Assembly (NCBI RefSeq): GCF_014648575.1
Contig: NZ_BMRJ01000001.1
Span: 1,018,554 to 1,074,305 of the forward strand
DNA from: Agromyces mediolanus
Lineage (GTDB): Bacteria; Actinomycetota; Actinomycetes; Actinomycetales; Microbacteriaceae
DNA length: 55,752 bases
Direction of reading: 5' to 3'
This document shows, one piece after another, positions 8,261-17,275 of the stretch. Within the stretch, counting starts at the first letter, position 1, and each line of letters starts with the position of its first letter. The notes below the pieces were generated by a model. It was not told where the DNA came from, ran no database searches, and saw only the letters and a program-made list of their open reading frames with translations. A program made the translations under genes and the position numbers.

Positions 8261-10483
8261 CTACTCGTCGAGCAGCTCGGCCTCGACGACGTCGTCCTCA
8301 CCGGCGGAGCCGGTGCCGGGCACCTCCGCGCGCGACACCGTGAGCGCCTCGCCGTCGTCGGCGAGCCCCACCACGACGGTGTCGCCGTCGCGGATCGAGC
8401 CGTCGAGCAGCGCCCGGGCGAGCCGGTCGTCGATCTCCCGCTGCATGAGCCGGCGCAGCGGCCGCGCGCCGTAGAGCGGGTCGTAGCCGCGCTCGGCGAG
8501 CCAGGCCCGGGCGTCGGGCGTGACCCCGAGCTCGAGCCGCCGCTCGTGCAGCCGGGCGGTGAGCCGGTCGATGTAGAGGCCGACGATCTCGCCGAGGTCC
8601 TGCTGGCTGAGCGCCGAGAACACGACGATGTCGTCGAGCCGGTTCACGAACTCGGGCTTGAACGACTGCCGCACGGTCTGCAGCACCGCCTGCTCCTTCT
8701 CGTCCCACGTGAGCGAGGGGTCGACGAGGTAGTGCGAGCCCAGGTTCGAGGTGAGGATCAGGATCGTGTTGCGGAAGTCGACCGTGCGCCCCTGGCCGTC
8801 GGTGAGCCGCCCGTCGTCGAGCACCTGCAGCAGCACGTCGAACACCTCGGGGTGCGCCTTCTCGACCTCGTCGAAGAGGATCACCGAGTACGGCCGACGC
8901 CGCACCGCCTCGGTCAGCTGCCCGCCCTGGTCGTAGCCGACGTATCCGGGCGGGGCGCCGACGAGCCGCGACACGGAGTGCTTCTCGCCGTACTCCGACA
9001 TGTCGATGCGCACCATGGCGTGCTCGTCGTCGAAGAGGAACTCCGCGAGCGCCTTCGCCAGCTCGGTCTTGCCGACGCCGGTGGGCCCGAGGAAGAGGAA
9101 CGAGCCCGTCGGGCGGTTCGGGTCGTTGATGCCCGCGCGCGAGCGGCGCACGGCATCGGCGACCGCGGCCACCGCGGGCTTCTGGCCGATGAGGCGCTTG
9201 CCGAGCTCGCGCTCGAGGTGCAGCAGCTTCTCGGTCTCGCCCTGCATGAGGCGGCCGACGGGGATGCCGGTCCAGGCGGCGATCACGGCGGCGATGTCCT
9301 CGTCGGTGACCTGCTCGTTGACCATGCGGCCCTCGCTGGCGTCGGCCGTGGCATCCGCCCGCTCCGCCTCGACGAGGTCGCGCTCGAGGCGCTTGATGGT
9401 CTCGTACTCGAGCTTCGAGGCGCGCGCGTAGTCGGCCTCGCGCATGGCGCGGTCGCGCTCGGTGACGGCCTCGTCGAGCTGCTTCTTCAGCTCGCCGACG
9501 CGGTTCAGCCCCTGGCGCTCGCGCGCCCAGCGCGCCTCGAGGGCGGCGAGTTCGCGCTCCTGCTCGACGAGGGTCTCGCGGAGCTTCGCGAGACGCTCCT
9601 TGGAGGCGTCGTCCTTCTCCTTCTTGAGGGCGAGCTCCTCGAGCTTCATGCGGTCGACCTGGCGCTTGAGCTGGTCGATCTCGATCGGGCTCGAGTCGAT
9701 CTCCATCTTCAGTCGGCTCATCGCCTCGTCGATGAGGTCGATCGCCTTGTCGGGCAGCTGCCGCGAGGTGATGTACCGGTTCGACAGCGAGGCCGCCGCG
9801 ACGAGCGCCGCGTCGGAGATGGTGACGCCGTGGTGCGCCTCGTAGCGCCCCTTGAGTCCGCGGAGGATGGCGATGGTGTCCTCGACCGAGGGCTCGCCGA
9901 CGTAGACCTGCTGGAAGCGGCGTTCGAGCGCGGCGTCCTTCTCGATGTACTCGCGGTACTCGTCGAGGGTGGTCGCGCCGATGAGGTGCAGCTCGCCGCG
10001 GGCGAGCATGGGCTTCAGCATGTTGGATGCCGCGACGGAGCCTTCGCCGCCACCGGCCCCCATGAGCAGGTGCAGCTCGTCGACGAAAGTGATGATGCCG
10101 CCCTCGGCCTCGTTGATCTCCTTGAGCACGGCCTTGAGCCGCTCCTCGAACTGGCCGCGGTACATGGCGCCGGCGACGAGCGCGGAGATGTCGAGCGAGA
10201 CGAGCTGCTTGTCCTTCAGCGATTCGGCGACGTCGCCCGCGACGATGCGCTGGGCGAGCCCTTCGACCACGGCGGTCTTGCCGACGCCGGGCTCGCCGAT
10301 GAGCACCGGGTTGTTCTTGGTGCGACGCGTGAGCACCTGGCTCACCCGCCGGATCTCCGAGTCCCGGCCGATGACCGGGTCGAGCTTGCCGGCCTTCGCG
10401 AGGTCGGTCAGGTTGACGCCGTACTGTTCGAGCGCCGACTTCTGCTCCTCCTGCGAGCTCGGCGCGCCCTGCATGTTCGCCAC
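8261..10483 (-). CDS. clpB: ClpB-type AAA+ disaggregase lacking the N-terminal Clp_N domain
   Basis: Hexameric ATP-dependent chaperone that rescues aggregated proteins with DnaK. Both ATPase modules are intact: Walker A GEPGVGKT at residues 63-70 and GPTGVGKT in the second module, Walker B FVDE and LFDE, and the substrate pore loop [11 protein letters not shown] in module 1 and PPGYVGYD in module 2. A long coiled-coil M-domain (about residues 270-410) separates them, which distinguishes ClpB from ClpA/ClpC. At 740 residues it is about 110 shorter than usual because the Clp_N domain is missing. The start is a GTG at 10483 with AAAGGA 8 nt upstream; an HspR operator lies only 39 nt upstream, so the short form is real. 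It is probably heat-inducible through HspR. Confidence 0.95.
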   Translation of the reverse strand: MANMQGAPSSQEEQKSALEQYGVNLTDLAKAGKLDPVIGRDSEIRRVSQVLTRRTKNNPVLIGEPGVGKTAVVEGLAQRIVAGDVAESLKDKQLVSLDISALVAGAMYRGQFEERLKAVLKEINEAEGGIITFVDELHLLMGAGGGEGSVAASNMLKPMLARGELHLIGATTLDEYREYIEKDAALERRFQQVYVGEPSVEDTIAILRGLKGRYEAHHGVTISDAALVAAASLSNRYITSRQLPDKAIDLIDEAMSRLKMEIDSSPIEIDQLKRQVDRMKLEELALKKEKDDASKERLAKLRETLVEQERELAALEARWARERQGLNRVGELKKQLDEAVTERDRAMREADYARASKLEYETIKRLERDLVEAERADATADASEGRMVNEQVTDEDIAAVIAAWTGIPVGRLMQGETEKLLHLERELGKRLIGQKPAVAAVADAVRRSRAGINDPNRPTGSFLFLGPTGVGKTELAKALAEFLFDDEHAMVRIDMSEYGEKHSVSRLVGAPPGYVGYDQGGQLTEAVRRRPYSVILFDEVEKAHPEVFDVLLQVLDDGRLTDGQGRTVDFRNTILILTSNLGSHYLVDPSLTWDEKEQAVLQTVRQSFKPEFVNRLDDIVVFSALSQQDLGEIVGLYIDRLTARLHERRLELGVTPDARAWLAERGYDPLYGARPLRRLMQREIDDRLARALLDGSIRDGDTVVVGLADDGEALTVSRAEVPGTGSAGEDDVVEAELLDE

Positions 10484-10521
10484 TCAGTCGATCCTTTCTG
10501 GGAACTCGGTCCCGTCGTCCT

Positions 10522-10548
10522 AAAGTTGAGTCTACTGAACTCAACTTT
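10522..10548 (-). promoter_or_regulatory. HAIR element (HspR operator) of clpB
   Basis: A perfect inverted repeat, AAAGTTGAGT, 7-nt spacer, ACTCAACTTT. This matches the HspR-associated inverted repeat consensus CTTGAGT-N7-ACTCAAG except at the outermost base of each half-site. It lies 39-65 nt upstream of the clpB GTG, the expected place for HspR repression of heat-shock genes in actinobacteria. Confidence 0.88.
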
Positions 10549-10761
10549 GGTGCTCGGTTCGATATTCCTGGATGCCTCGGCGGAATCCCCCTGCCGCTCA
10601 CGGTAGACCGGATGCCTCGGGGCCGCCAGGGCTCAGGACCTGCCGGCCTCCCCAGGTCGGCGATCGAGTGGATGACGGATCGGCCTGCACCGCCCGGTCC
10701 AGGTGACGGATCAGCCGCAGACCACCCCGGCATTCGCGCGAGCGCCCCTACGATCGGCTCC
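10549..10761. other. Intergenic region between divergent clpB and MFS gene
   Basis: 213 nt without a convincing gene. It holds two GGATGCC heptamers (near 10570 and 10611) and, at the right end, the -10 box of the MFS gene. Apart from these nothing was recognised. Confidence 0.5.
10749..10754 (+). promoter_or_regulatory. Leaderless-type -10 box of the GPH transporter gene
   Basis: TACGAT lies 7 nt before the ATG at 10762; no Shine-Dalgarno sequence is present. Confidence 0.5.
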
Positions 10762-12105
10762 ATGACCGCGCTCACGCGCCGCTCGCGGATCGGCTACGCG
10801 CTCGGCGGCATCGCCTCCGGCACCTACGGCACCGTGCCGGGCCTCATCCTCATGCCGTTCCTCACCGACCTCCTCGGCGTCGAGGCGGCCGTCGCCGGCA
10901 TGATCGTGTTCGCGCCGAAGGCCTGGGACTTCTTCCTCAACCCGGTCGCCGGCCGGATCAGCGACCGCTCGAGGCATCCGCACGACCGCCGCCGGCCGTT
11001 CGTGCTGCGCGCCGGCATCCTGCTCGCGCTCGCCTTCGCCGCCATGTTCTTCGGCCCGACCGCCCCGCCGCTCGCCGGCGCGCTCTGGGTGCTCGCCCTG
11101 TTCCTCGCCTCGGCCACCGTGTACGCCTTCTTCCAGGTGCCCTACCTCGCGATGTCGGCCGAGATCACCGACGACTACAGCGAGCGCACCCGGTTGATCG
11201 CCTGGCGCGTCGTCGTGTTCAGCCTCGCCATCCTCGTGTCCGGCGCCACGGCGCCCGCACTCGTCGAGCTCGCCGGCGGCGTCGCCGGGTACCGCCTCAT
11301 GGCCGGGGCGATGGCGGTGCTCATCCTCGTCGGCACGATCGGCGTGTGGTGGGGCACCCGGCGGGTGCCGCTCACCCGCGAGGAGGTCGCGGGCGGTCGC
11401 CTCTTCGGGCAGCTCGCCGAGGTGCTGCGCGACCGCGACGCGCGGAACCTCATCGTCGCGTACGTGCTGCAGGCCGTCGCGATCGGCATGGTGCTCGGCG
11501 GCGTCGTCTACGTCGCGCGGCACGTCGTGCACGACCCCGGCGTCGCCACCATCGCCTTCGTCTGCTTCGTCGCCCCCGCGATCGTGCTCACCCCGGCGTG
11601 GTCGCGGCTCGGCCGGGCGATCGGCAAGCAGCGCGGCTTCGCCGTGGCGACCGGGGTGCTGACCGTCGGGCTGATCGCCCTCCTCGCTGCGCGCTCCGGC
11701 GACGTGACCGTGCTGCTCGTCGCCGCGGGCGTCGTCGGCGTCGGGTACGCGGGCACCCAGCTCTTCCCGCTCGCGATGCTGCCCGACCTCGCCGCCGAGG
11801 ACGCGAAGCGCAGCGGAACCAACCGCATCGGCATGATCTCGGGCGTCTGGTCGGGCTTCGAGCTGCTCGGCTACGCGCTCGGCCCCGCCATCCTCGGCCT
11901 CGTGCTCAGCCTCGGCGGGTACCGGGCCTCGGCGGGCGACGTCGTCGCGCAATCGGGCGAGGCGCAGTGGGCGATCGTGCTCGGGGTGTCCGCGATCCCC
12001 GCCCTGCTCTGCGCCGTGAGCCTCGTGCCACTGTCGCGGTACCGCCTGGACGCTCGACTGCGGCGGGCGGCGGCTGCCGACGCGGCGCCTCGCGCGGCGG
12101 GCTGA
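10762..12105 (+). CDS. MFS/GPH-type cation:sugar symporter-like transporter
   Basis: 447-residue membrane protein with about twelve helices. The N-terminus RIGYALGGIASGTYGTVPGLILMPFLTDLLGV, the loop WDFFLNPVAGRISDRSRHPHDRRRPF and the central VPYLAMSAEITDDYSERTRL match the glycoside-pentoside-hexuronide (MelB-like) group, which imports sugars or related solutes with a cation. The substrate is unknown and no sugar enzymes are next to it. The start at 10762 is set by the -10 box 7 nt upstream; the longer frame upstream is rejected because it reads through the clpB promoter region. It ends 4 nt from the stop of the convergent regulator. Confidence 0.85.
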   Translation: MTALTRRSRIGYALGGIASGTYGTVPGLILMPFLTDLLGVEAAVAGMIVFAPKAWDFFLNPVAGRISDRSRHPHDRRRPFVLRAGILLALAFAAMFFGPTAPPLAGALWVLALFLASATVYAFFQVPYLAMSAEITDDYSERTRLIAWRVVVFSLAILVSGATAPALVELAGGVAGYRLMAGAMAVLILVGTIGVWWGTRRVPLTREEVAGGRLFGQLAEVLRDRDARNLIVAYVLQAVAIGMVLGGVVYVARHVVHDPGVATIAFVCFVAPAIVLTPAWSRLGRAIGKQRGFAVATGVLTVGLIALLAARSGDVTVLLVAAGVVGVGYAGTQLFPLAMLPDLAAEDAKRSGTNRIGMISGVWSGFELLGYALGPAILGLVLSLGGYRASAGDVVAQSGEAQWAIVLGVSAIPALLCAVSLVPLSRYRLDARLRRAAAADAAPRAAG

Positions 12106-12109
12106 GCCG

Positions 12110-13075
12110 CTACCAGCGCACGGGCACGCGGGCGGCGGAGCGCCCTTCGGCGTCGAGCAGGTGCCCGTTCCGCTTCAGCTCGCGCAGCACGGTCCAGCGC
12201 TCGACGATCTCGAGCTCGGCGCCCCAGGCCTGCTCGATGCGCGGCAGCTCGGTGAGCGAGCGCGCGCGGACGCAGACGAAGAGCGGCGCACCGCTCACGA
12301 GGATGCCGACCCGGTGCGCCTCGGGCAGCTGCACCGCCCGCGCGGCGGCCGTCTCGACGTCGGCGGCGCGCCCCCAGAGCACGGCCCCGCGCCGGTAGCC
12401 CGCCGCGGGCATCGCGAGATCGCAGCCGAGCCGGAGCACCCCGGCCGCGACGGCCCGATCGACCGTGCGACGGGCGGTCGCCTCCGATACGCCGAGCGCG
12501 ACGCCGAGGGCCGCGGCCGGCATCCGCGGATCCGCCTCGAGCGCATCGGCGAGCTCCGCGACCACGTCCGGTCGCGGCGGCCGGGCCTCCGCGCCCCGCG
12601 GCGGGGCGCTGAGCGTGCGCTGCTGGGCGCGCGACAGCACCCGCAGCCGCCAGCCCGAGTCCTCCGCGGGGATCGCCGCGGCGATGTCCGCGCGGTGCAC
12701 CTCGCCGAATCCGCCGAGCGTGCGCACGCGCTCGCCGAGGGCCGCGAGCCCGGCGCCGCCCGCGGCGAGCACGAGCCAGCCGGCGGAGGTCTCGTCGACG
12801 CTCAGCACCCAGCTCAGCCGGGCGAGCTCGTCGATCTGCTCGGGCGGCGTCGCGCGATCGAGCAGGACGACGGCGACGTCGGTGGACGAGGACCAGCGCT
12901 CCGGCGTCGGCCAGGCGGTGAGCCAGGCGAGGGATGCCTCGCGCAACGCCTGCCAGTGCCGGGCGACGGTGGCCGGGTCCGCGCCGACGGCCGCGGCGAC
13001 GCGCGTCCACGGTGCCCGGGCGTCGATCTGCAGCGCGTGCACGACCGCGAGGTCGAGTTCGTCGAAGGCATCCAC
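12110..13075 (-). CDS. Lrp/AsnC-family transcriptional regulator (two HTH units)
   Basis: 321-residue regulator. The N-terminal winged helix (about residues 1-60, DELDLAVVHALQIDARAPWTRVAAAVGADPATVARHWQAL) is followed by an effector-like region, then a second AsnC-type HTH (about residues 170-220, ALEADPRMPAAALGVALGVSEATARRTVDRAVAAGVL) and another ligand-binding-like region. This duplicated Lrp layout is common in actinobacteria. The GTG at 13075 is preceded by TACGAT at 7 nt. It is divergent from the peptidase-like/hydrolase pair at 13164-15655 across 88 nt and is likely to control it and itself. The ligand is unknown. Confidence 0.82.
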   Translation of the reverse strand: MDAFDELDLAVVHALQIDARAPWTRVAAAVGADPATVARHWQALREASLAWLTAWPTPERWSSSTDVAVVLLDRATPPEQIDELARLSWVLSVDETSAGWLVLAAGGAGLAALGERVRTLGGFGEVHRADIAAAIPAEDSGWRLRVLSRAQQRTLSAPPRGAEARPPRPDVVAELADALEADPRMPAAALGVALGVSEATARRTVDRAVAAGVLRLGCDLAMPAAGYRRGAVLWGRAADVETAAARAVQLPEAHRVGILVSGAPLFVCVRARSLTELPRIEQAWGAELEIVERWTVLRELKRNGHLLDAEGRSAARVPVRW

Positions 13076-13082
13076 CTGACGG

Positions 13083-13088
13083 ATCGTA
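13083..13088 (-). promoter_or_regulatory. Leaderless-type -10 box of the Lrp-like gene
   Basis: On the minus strand TACGAT lies 7 nt before the GTG at 13075. The region between this box and the one at 13151 is the likely operator zone of the divergent pair. Confidence 0.5.
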
Positions 13089-13150
13089 CGCAGGCGAGCC
13101 GAAGAAGTGAAGGATCGTGTCCAGCGAATCGCGGGAAGGCGAGGGGTGCC

Positions 13151-13156
13151 TACGCT
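13151..13156 (+). promoter_or_regulatory. Leaderless-type -10 box of the M28-like gene
   Basis: TACGCT lies 7 nt before the ATG at 13164; no Shine-Dalgarno sequence. Confidence 0.5.
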
Positions 13157-13163
13157 CGGCTGC

Positions 13164-14615
13164 ATGGCGGCGAGCGAGGCGGCGGTGAGCGGAGCGGCGG
13201 CGGGCGAGTCCGCGATGATGGCGACGATCGAGGACCTCGTCGCCATGGCCCCCCGGGCGACCGGGTCGCCTGGCGGCGCGGCCGCGGCGGACTACGTCGA
13301 GCGGCGCTTCGCCGAGGCGGGACTGCAGACCGAGGTGCTCGAGGTGCCCTCCTTCGCCTGGCGCGCCGAGGCGTGCGAGCTCCGGCTCGGCGACACGGCG
13401 TTCGCCTGCTCGCCGATCCTGCACTCCGGCCTCGCCGGGCACGAGTGGACCGGCGAGGTGCAGCACCGGCTCGACGCCCCCGTCGTCGACATCGGGGCGG
13501 ACCGGGTGCGCCGCCACGACGTCCGCGGCGCCATTGTGCTGTTCGACCTCAGCTTCGACATGACCGTGGCGCACTCGCTGCCGCTCACCCTCTTCCTGCA
13601 CGACCCGGGCCGCCGGGTGCTGCGCCGGGAGGTGCTCCGCAGCCGCAACCCCTACGTCACCTCGCTCGCCCGCACGATGCGCGAAGCCGCCGAGGCGGGC
13701 GCGGTCGGCGTCATCGGCGTGCTGCGCGACTATCCGGACTCGCGGAGCTACCACAACGAGTACTACCGCCGCACGCTCTTCCCGCTGCCCGGCGTGTGGG
13801 TGACCCGCGCCGAGGGGGCGCGGCTGCGCGCGACCCTGGGTCGGCAGTCGCGAGCCCGGCTGACCCTCGACGTCACCCGCCGCGAGGTCGTCTCGCGCAG
13901 CGTGATCGGGGTGCTGCCCGGGCGCACCCGCGACGCCGTGATGGTCCAGTCGCACCACGACTCGATCGGGCCCGGCGCGGTGGAGGACGCCTCGGGCACC
14001 GCCGCGGTGATCGCCCTCGCCGAGCGCTACGGCGCGGCCGCGCGGGCCGGTGCCGAGCGCGAGAAGACGCTGCTGTTCGTCACCTTCGACACCCACTTCA
14101 CCGGCTACCAGGCGCACCGGGCGTTCGCCAGGCGCCACGTGCTCGCCCGCGACGCGCCCTGGAACGTGGTGCTCAACGCGACGATCGAGCACATCGGGCT
14201 GCGCGCGGTCGAGGGCGCCGACGGCGGCTTCGCCTCGACCGGCGAGACCGAGCCGCGCGGCGTCTTCGTGAACGTGAACCCGGCGTTCACCTGGCGCATC
14301 GGGCGCGCGGTGCGTCGCCACGGACTGCACGGCACGAGCCTGCTGGGCGCGGGTGCGCTCGAGTTCTTCGCCGGCGGCATCCCCACCGACGCCTCGTTCA
14401 CCTTCGTCTCCGGGGTGCCGACCGTGAGCCTCATCTCCGGGCCGCTGTACCTCTACGACGACGCCGACACCATCGACCGCATCGACCGGGCGCAGCTCGT
14501 GCCCGTCGTCGACTTCTTCGCCGACGTCGTCGACGACGCCGAGCGGCACGACGGCCGGCGGCTCGGCACGATGCCGGCAAGCCTCCGGCGACGCCTGCCC
14601 AGGGGGCGCTGGTGA
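13164..14615 (+). CDS. M28-family peptidase-like protein with altered metal/catalytic residues
   Basis: 483-residue protein with the M28 aminopeptidase fold order: a protease-associated-like N-terminal part, then VMVQSHHDSIGPGAVEDASGTAA carrying the first zinc His and the bridging Asp. However the place where the family has the catalytic Glu-Glu pair (E-E-x-G) reads FVTFDTHFTGYQAH, and the C-terminal zinc His expected in a Y-H-T-x-D-T context reads YLYDDADTID. It may therefore be a pseudo-enzyme or use another metal site. The start at 13164 follows a -10 box by 7 nt; upstream in-frame codons are ignored. It is translationally coupled to the next hydrolase through a GTGA overlap. No signal peptide is seen. 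Confidence 0.8.
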   Translation: MAASEAAVSGAAAGESAMMATIEDLVAMAPRATGSPGGAAAADYVERRFAEAGLQTEVLEVPSFAWRAEACELRLGDTAFACSPILHSGLAGHEWTGEVQHRLDAPVVDIGADRVRRHDVRGAIVLFDLSFDMTVAHSLPLTLFLHDPGRRVLRREVLRSRNPYVTSLARTMREAAEAGAVGVIGVLRDYPDSRSYHNEYYRRTLFPLPGVWVTRAEGARLRATLGRQSRARLTLDVTRREVVSRSVIGVLPGRTRDAVMVQSHHDSIGPGAVEDASGTAAVIALAERYGAAARAGAEREKTLLFVTFDTHFTGYQAHRAFARRHVLARDAPWNVVLNATIEHIGLRAVEGADGGFASTGETEPRGVFVNVNPAFTWRIGRAVRRHGLHGTSLLGAGALEFFAGGIPTDASFTFVSGVPTVSLISGPLYLYDDADTIDRIDRAQLVPVVDFFADVVDDAERHDGRRLGTMPASLRRRLPRGRW

Positions 14616-15655
14616 CGGGCGAGCGCCGCGTCGTCGCCTTCCCCGCGCGCGGGATCGACGGCGAGCCGCAGCAGCAGACGGGGCTCCTGCAGCTCCCGGG
14701 AACCCGCCCGCCGGCGGGCGGCTTCCCGATCGTCGTCTACGGCCACATGACCACGGGCGGCTCGCCGCGCTCCGCGCCGAGCACGGGCGGGCCCTCGCAT
14801 CCGGAATGGCGTCGGATGTCGCAGGGCGACGCGCTGTGCGACGCGCTCCTCGCCCGGGGCGTCGCGGTGCTGCGCCCCGACTACGAGGGCATCGGCGGCC
14901 CGGGCGTGCACCCGTACCTGATCGGCGGCTCGCTCGCCGAGTCGATGACCGCGATGGTGCGGGCGCGGGCCGCGTTCGGCGCGCCGCTCGGAAACGCGTG
15001 GGTGGCGGCCGGCCACTCGGAGGGTGCGGTCGCGGCACTGCACGCCTCGGTCGCCGCCGAGCCGGATGCCGCGTCCCGCCTGCTCGGCACGGCCGCCTTC
15101 GCGCCGGTCACGCGCATGGACCGCAGCATCGCCGCCGCGGTGCGGCTCGGGGTGCGCTTTCCCGGCTCCGGGATCGTCTCGGCCCTCGTCGCGCTCATGC
15201 TGCGCGGGGCGGCGACGGGCGACGAGCGCATGCGGGAGCTCATCGCGAGCGACGGCCTGAGCCCGGCGGCCGCGGCGCGCTGGACCGAGCTCGACGAGCG
15301 CTGCCTCACGGAGCTGGCCGGCCCCGACTCCTGGGGCGCGATCGCGCCCGGGCGGATCGGCGGGGTCCGCGGCGAGGAGCTGTTCCAGCGCCTCTTCGCC
15401 TCGTTCCGGGCGAACGAGGTGGCCGGACTGCGCGGCTTCCGCGCGCCCGTGCGCATCGACGCCGCGCGCTTCGACGAGGTCGCGCCGGCGCCGCTCTCCG
15501 CCGCCCTGCTGCGCGCCTACCGCCGTGCCGGCGTGGAGCTGACGAGCCGCTGGTGGCCGACGCACCACTCCGGCACGATGCATCCGCAGCACGCGCCGTC
15601 GCTCGCCGCCGACTGGATCGCCGCGCGCTTCGCCGACTCCGCCGCTCGGGGGTGA
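14612..15655 (+). CDS. Alpha/beta hydrolase
   Basis: 347-residue serine hydrolase, starting at a GTG that overlaps the preceding stop (GTGA), so the two genes are coupled. The nucleophile elbow is GHSEG with Ser136, preceded by the oxyanion strand IVVYGHMTTGG. A lid-like helical insert (about residues 150-265) and a C-terminal His in THHSGTMHP resemble secretory-lipase-like or peptidase-like members of the superfamily. There is no signal peptide. Being co-transcribed with an M28-like protein and divergent from an Lrp-like regulator suggests peptide or ester catabolism, which is inference only. Confidence 0.82.
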   Translation: MTGERRVVAFPARGIDGEPQQQTGLLQLPGTRPPAGGFPIVVYGHMTTGGSPRSAPSTGGPSHPEWRRMSQGDALCDALLARGVAVLRPDYEGIGGPGVHPYLIGGSLAESMTAMVRARAAFGAPLGNAWVAAGHSEGAVAALHASVAAEPDAASRLLGTAAFAPVTRMDRSIAAAVRLGVRFPGSGIVSALVALMLRGAATGDERMRELIASDGLSPAAAARWTELDERCLTELAGPDSWGAIAPGRIGGVRGEELFQRLFASFRANEVAGLRGFRAPVRIDAARFDEVAPAPLSAALLRAYRRAGVELTSRWWPTHHSGTMHPQHAPSLAADWIAARFADSAARG

Positions 15656-15666
15656 TCCGCGGCGTC

Positions 15667-15685
15667 GGATGCCGGCGAGGCATCC
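15667..15685. repeat. GGATGCC/GGCATCC hairpin before the LLM gene
   Basis: GGATGCC, 5-nt loop, GGCATCC form a 7-bp hairpin that ends directly before the ATG at 15686. Both arms are the heptamer that is over-represented throughout the window. It may act as terminator of the preceding gene. Confidence 0.45.
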
Positions 15686-16756
15686 ATGCGTTGGAATAGA
15701 CCTGGACCGGCGCCTGTTGCCACCGACGTGGAACGCTTCGGAACCCTCTCCTTCGGTCACTACGGCCCGCTCGGCGGCGGCCGCGAGCTCAGCGCCGCCG
15801 ACTCGATGCTGCAGGCGGTCGACCTCGCCCAGGGCATGGACGAGCTCGGCGTCAACGGCGTCTACTTCCGCGTGCACCACTTCGCACGCCAGCAGGCCGG
15901 GCCCATGCCGCTCCTCGCCGCGATCGCGGCGCGCACCCAGCGCATCGAGATGGGCACCGGCGTCATCGACATGCGCTACGAGAACCCGCTGCACCTCGCC
16001 GAGGACGCGGCCGCCGTCGACCTCATCTCCGGCGGGCGACTCGCGCTCGGCGTGAGCCGCGGATCACCCGAGACGGTCGTGCGCGGCTACGAGGCCTTCG
16101 GCTACACCGGCTCGCAGGATCCGCGCGGCGCCGACCTCGCCCGCGACCACTTCGCCCGCTTCCTGCAGGCGATCGAGGGCGAGGGGCTCGCGGAGCGGGA
16201 TGCCTCGTCGCCGTTCGGCGGCGGCACGGGCCTGCAGCGCATCGAACCGCACAGCCCCGGCCTGCGCTCCCGCATCTGGTGGGGCGCCGGCAGCCGCGAC
16301 ACCGCCGAGTGGGCGGGGCGCGCCGGAGTGAACCTGATGTCCTCGACGCTCCTCACGGAGGACCGCGGCATCCCCTTCGACGAGCTGCAGGCCGAGCAGA
16401 TCGAAGCGTTCCGCGCCGCCTGGCGCGAGGCCGGCCACCCCGGCGAGCCGCGCGTCTCGGTGAGCCGCTCGATCTTCCCGATCACCACGGCCGAGGACGA
16501 GCTCTACTTCGGCGGGCGCGACGAGTCCGACGGCGTCGGCTACATCGACGGCTTCCGCTCGACGTTCGGCAAGACCTACGCCGACACCCCCGAGCGCCTC
16601 GTCGAGCAGTTGCAGCGCGACGCCGCGATCCGCTCGGCCGACACCCTCATGCTCACCATCCCGTCGCAGCTCGGGGTCGCGTTCAACCTGCGGCTCATCG
16701 CGGCCTTCGCGGAGCACGTCGCGCCGAGCCTCGGCTGGAAGCCGACGACGGCCTAG
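15686..16756 (+). CDS. LLM-class flavin-dependent oxidoreductase
   Basis: About 356-residue luciferase-like monooxygenase fold, using FMN or F420. Family features are FGTLSFGHYGP at the N-terminus, GVYFRVHHFA, the conserved VDLISGGRLALGVSRGS and IWWGAGSRDTAEWAGRAGVNLMSS. Substrate unknown. The start is uncertain: ATG at 15686 abuts a hairpin and lacks a ribosome binding site, and its first 14 residues are Pro-rich and unlike the family; GTG at 15728 (VERFGTLSFG) would give a typical N-terminus. It stands alone, between a hydrolase operon and a small membrane protein. Confidence 0.88.
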   Translation: MRWNRPGPAPVATDVERFGTLSFGHYGPLGGGRELSAADSMLQAVDLAQGMDELGVNGVYFRVHHFARQQAGPMPLLAAIAARTQRIEMGTGVIDMRYENPLHLAEDAAAVDLISGGRLALGVSRGSPETVVRGYEAFGYTGSQDPRGADLARDHFARFLQAIEGEGLAERDASSPFGGGTGLQRIEPHSPGLRSRIWWGAGSRDTAEWAGRAGVNLMSSTLLTEDRGIPFDELQAEQIEAFRAAWREAGHPGEPRVSVSRSIFPITTAEDELYFGGRDESDGVGYIDGFRSTFGKTYADTPERLVEQLQRDAAIRSADTLMLTIPSQLGVAFNLRLIAAFAEHVAPSLGWKPTTA

Positions 16757-16768
16757 CGGTCGACGGCA

Positions 16769-16811
16769 GTATTTGCGGGTGCGGCGGCGCGCTGACCCGC
16801 AGAAACCGCCG
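16769..16811. repeat. REP-like hairpin, copy A
   Basis: 43-nt element with arms TGCGGGT and ACCCGCA around a GC-rich loop. A second copy at 17172-17214 matches at 36 of 43 positions; the two flank the small gene at 16851-17198. It is placed so that it could terminate the LLM gene. Confidence 0.55.
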
Positions 16812-16838
16812 TCGCGCGAGGGCGTGGCACCGGCGCGC

Positions 16839-16844
16839 TAGCGT
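16839..16844 (+). promoter_or_regulatory. Leaderless-type -10 box of the gene at 16851
   Basis: TAGCGT lies 6 nt before the ATG at 16851; the GAGGG in between is too close to the start to be a ribosome binding site. Confidence 0.5.
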
Positions 16845-16850
16845 CGAGGG

Positions 16851-17198
16851 ATGACCGAGACCGCCGTCGCCGAGCGTCGCGCCCGGCGGCGGGTGGATGC
16901 CGGGTTCCTCGCCTGCCTGCTCGGGCCGCTCGCGATCGCCGTGCTCCTGAATGGGGTCGTCCGACCCTGGCTCGCTACGGCGCTCGGCGGGGAACGGCGC
17001 TCGAGCATCTCGGGCGTGCGGTCGGCCGACACCTGGTGGTGGTTCGACCCGGCGACGCAGGCGGAGCACCCGTTCCTCACGGGGTTCCTCGAGACCTCGG
17101 ACGGCGCTCTCGCGATGTGCGCGATCGCCGCGACGGTCGTGCTGCTGCTCGGCCGCTGGGCCGTGCGGGCGGTATTCGCGGGTGCCGCGGCTCGCTGA
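16851..17198 (+). CDS. Small membrane protein of unknown function
   Basis: 115 residues with two predicted membrane helices (FLACLLGPLAIAVLLNGVV and ALAMCAIAATVVLLLGRWAVRAVF) and an exported loop containing TWWWFDPATQAEHPFLTGF between them. No family was recognised. The start is supported by the -10 box 6 nt upstream. The last codons and the stop are supplied by copy B of the REP-like element, so the C-terminus AVFAGAAAR may derive from the repeat. Confidence 0.7.
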   Translation: MTETAVAERRARRRVDAGFLACLLGPLAIAVLLNGVVRPWLATALGGERRSSISGVRSADTWWWFDPATQAEHPFLTGFLETSDGALAMCAIAATVVLLLGRWAVRAVFAGAAAR

Positions 17199-17214
17199 CC
17201 CGCAAGAACTGACG
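17172..17214. repeat. REP-like hairpin, copy B
   Basis: Second copy of the 43-nt element (see 16769), arms GCGGGT and ACCCGC. It overlaps the last nine codons of the small membrane protein gene. Confidence 0.55.
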
Positions 17215-17275
17215 TCATGCCGGCCTGGGCGGGCCAGGGCCGGCCGGGGCGCGGCGGGCACGGCCCGGCAGGGCG

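Noticed and set aside
12161..15655. 1164-codon frame starting at 12161
   Set aside because: Only the part from 14612 is a real gene (GxSxG hydrolase); the upstream part is out of frame with the Lrp and M28 genes and is Arg-rich.
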